Source of the DNA: an uncultured Bacteroides sp.
GTDB lineage: Bacteria; Bacteroidota; Bacteroidia; Bacteroidales; Bacteroidaceae
Assembly: GCA_900557355.1 (NCBI GenBank)
Contig: USSR01000444.1
Location: 1 to 5,964 of the forward strand
Reading direction: 5' to 3'
Length of the DNA: 5,964 nt
Position 1 is the first letter of the stretch; every line of letters starts with the position of its first letter. Under the pieces are notes generated by a model that made no database searches, was not told the DNA's origin, and saw nothing but the letters and a program-made list of their open reading frames with translations. This document shows, in pieces, positions 5,493 to 5,964 of the stretch. Both the position numbers and the translations under genes were made by a program.

Positions 5493-5964
5493 TCAACCAA
5501 GCCTTTCACGGAAATCTTCACCGGACGGTGACTGGAATACGTGCAGATCAAACTCTGAAATGATAGCCAGCAGATGGTCGAAAACGTCGGACTGCAAGTC
5601 CTCGTATGGTATCCAGGACGTGGTTGCAGAAAAGAAATACAGTTCCAACGGTATACCGTGGTCGGTAGGTTGAAGCTGACGCACCATACAGGTCATATCA
5701 TGATTTACACCCGGATGGCTCTTCAAGTAGTAATTCAGGTAAGCACGGAAGACACCGAGATTCGTCTGGCGACGCCCGTTCACAAGGATGGAGTTGTCAA
5801 TATGATGTTCTTCATTATACTCCTTTATCACTTGTTCCGTCTGTTCAACGTAGTTTGCCAAGAGCTGTATCTTGCGATACTTTGCCAACATTTCGGGAGT
5901 ACAGAACCGTACACTGTTCATATCGATATTGATAGAACGCTTGATGCGGCGTCCGCCACTCTGG
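5493..5964 (-). CDS. YbdG-type mechanosensitive ion channel, MscS superfamily (C-terminal part, cut by window edge)
   Basis: The minus strand is open from the right edge to a TGA at 5495-5493, giving 157 residues of a protein whose N-terminus lies outside. The segment SGGRRIKRSINID just inside the edge, then RRQTNLGVFRAYLNYYLKSHP, MTCMVRQLQPTDHGIPLELYFFS, SDVFDHLLAI and the ending FQSPSGEDFRERLG, match from memory the C-terminal domain of E. coli YbdG, including the order of blocks and a terminal Gly. YbdG is an inner-membrane, miniconductance mechanosensitive channel of about 415 residues; it opens under osmotic stress. The membrane helices and pore-lining helix of this protein lie beyond the window. 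The ATG at 5921 is internal: conserved sequence continues upstream of it in frame. It converges on the lipoprotein gene and appears unrelated to it. Confidence 0.88.
   Translation of the reverse strand, partial: QSGGRRIKRSINIDMNSVRFCTPEMLAKYRKIQLLANYVEQTEQVIKEYNEEHHIDNSILVNGRRQTNLGVFRAYLNYYLKSHPGVNHDMTCMVRQLQPTDHGIPLELYFFSATTSWIPYEDLQSDVFDHLLAIISEFDLHVFQSPSGEDFRERLG

Overview
The window looks like a chromosomal segment from a gut-type Bacteroides or a close relative in the Bacteroidales. Three things point there. The outer-membrane receptor carries an N-terminal carboxypeptidase-D-like extension, which is typical of Bacteroidetes TonB-dependent receptors. The lipoprotein has an acidic export signal directly after its lipid-anchor cysteine. 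The putative promoters carry TAnnTTTG-type -7 boxes rather than TATAAT, and ribosome binding sites are weak or absent. This is judged by eye from the sequence, not from a database search.

Layout: (1) 1-612, minus strand: the N-terminal 204 residues of a PAS-GAF signalling protein, most likely a sensor histidine kinase, running off the left edge. (2) 613-852: a 240-base divergent intergenic region with one candidate promoter per direction and several small inverted repeats. (3) 853-3665, plus strand: a TonB-dependent receptor of about 937 residues once repaired, split by a frameshift at about 2491-2507. (4) 3742-5244, plus strand: a 500-residue lipoprotein, probably surface exposed, with a predicted beta-helix-like body. 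It lies 76 bases after the receptor and is probably in the same operon. (5) 5245-5492: a convergent intergenic region with a strong hairpin (probable two-way terminator), an overlapping alternative hairpin, and about six tandem copies of a 22-base repeat. (6) 5493-5964, minus strand: the C-terminal 157 residues of a YbdG-type (MscS superfamily) mechanosensitive channel, running off the right edge.

How the parts may work together: receptor and lipoprotein look like an outer-membrane uptake pair without a SusD homologue inside the window. The receptor would be the TonB-powered channel and the lipoprotein an accessory or capture protein on the cell surface. The substrate cannot be read from the sequence. 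The divergent PAS-GAF protein is a plausible but unproven regulator. The channel is an unrelated convergent neighbour. As given, the receptor frame is broken, so the uptake system is off in this sequence unless the frameshift is an assembly error or a reversible switch. Its site, an imperfect 9-base tandem duplication lacking exactly one base, is the most interesting detail here.
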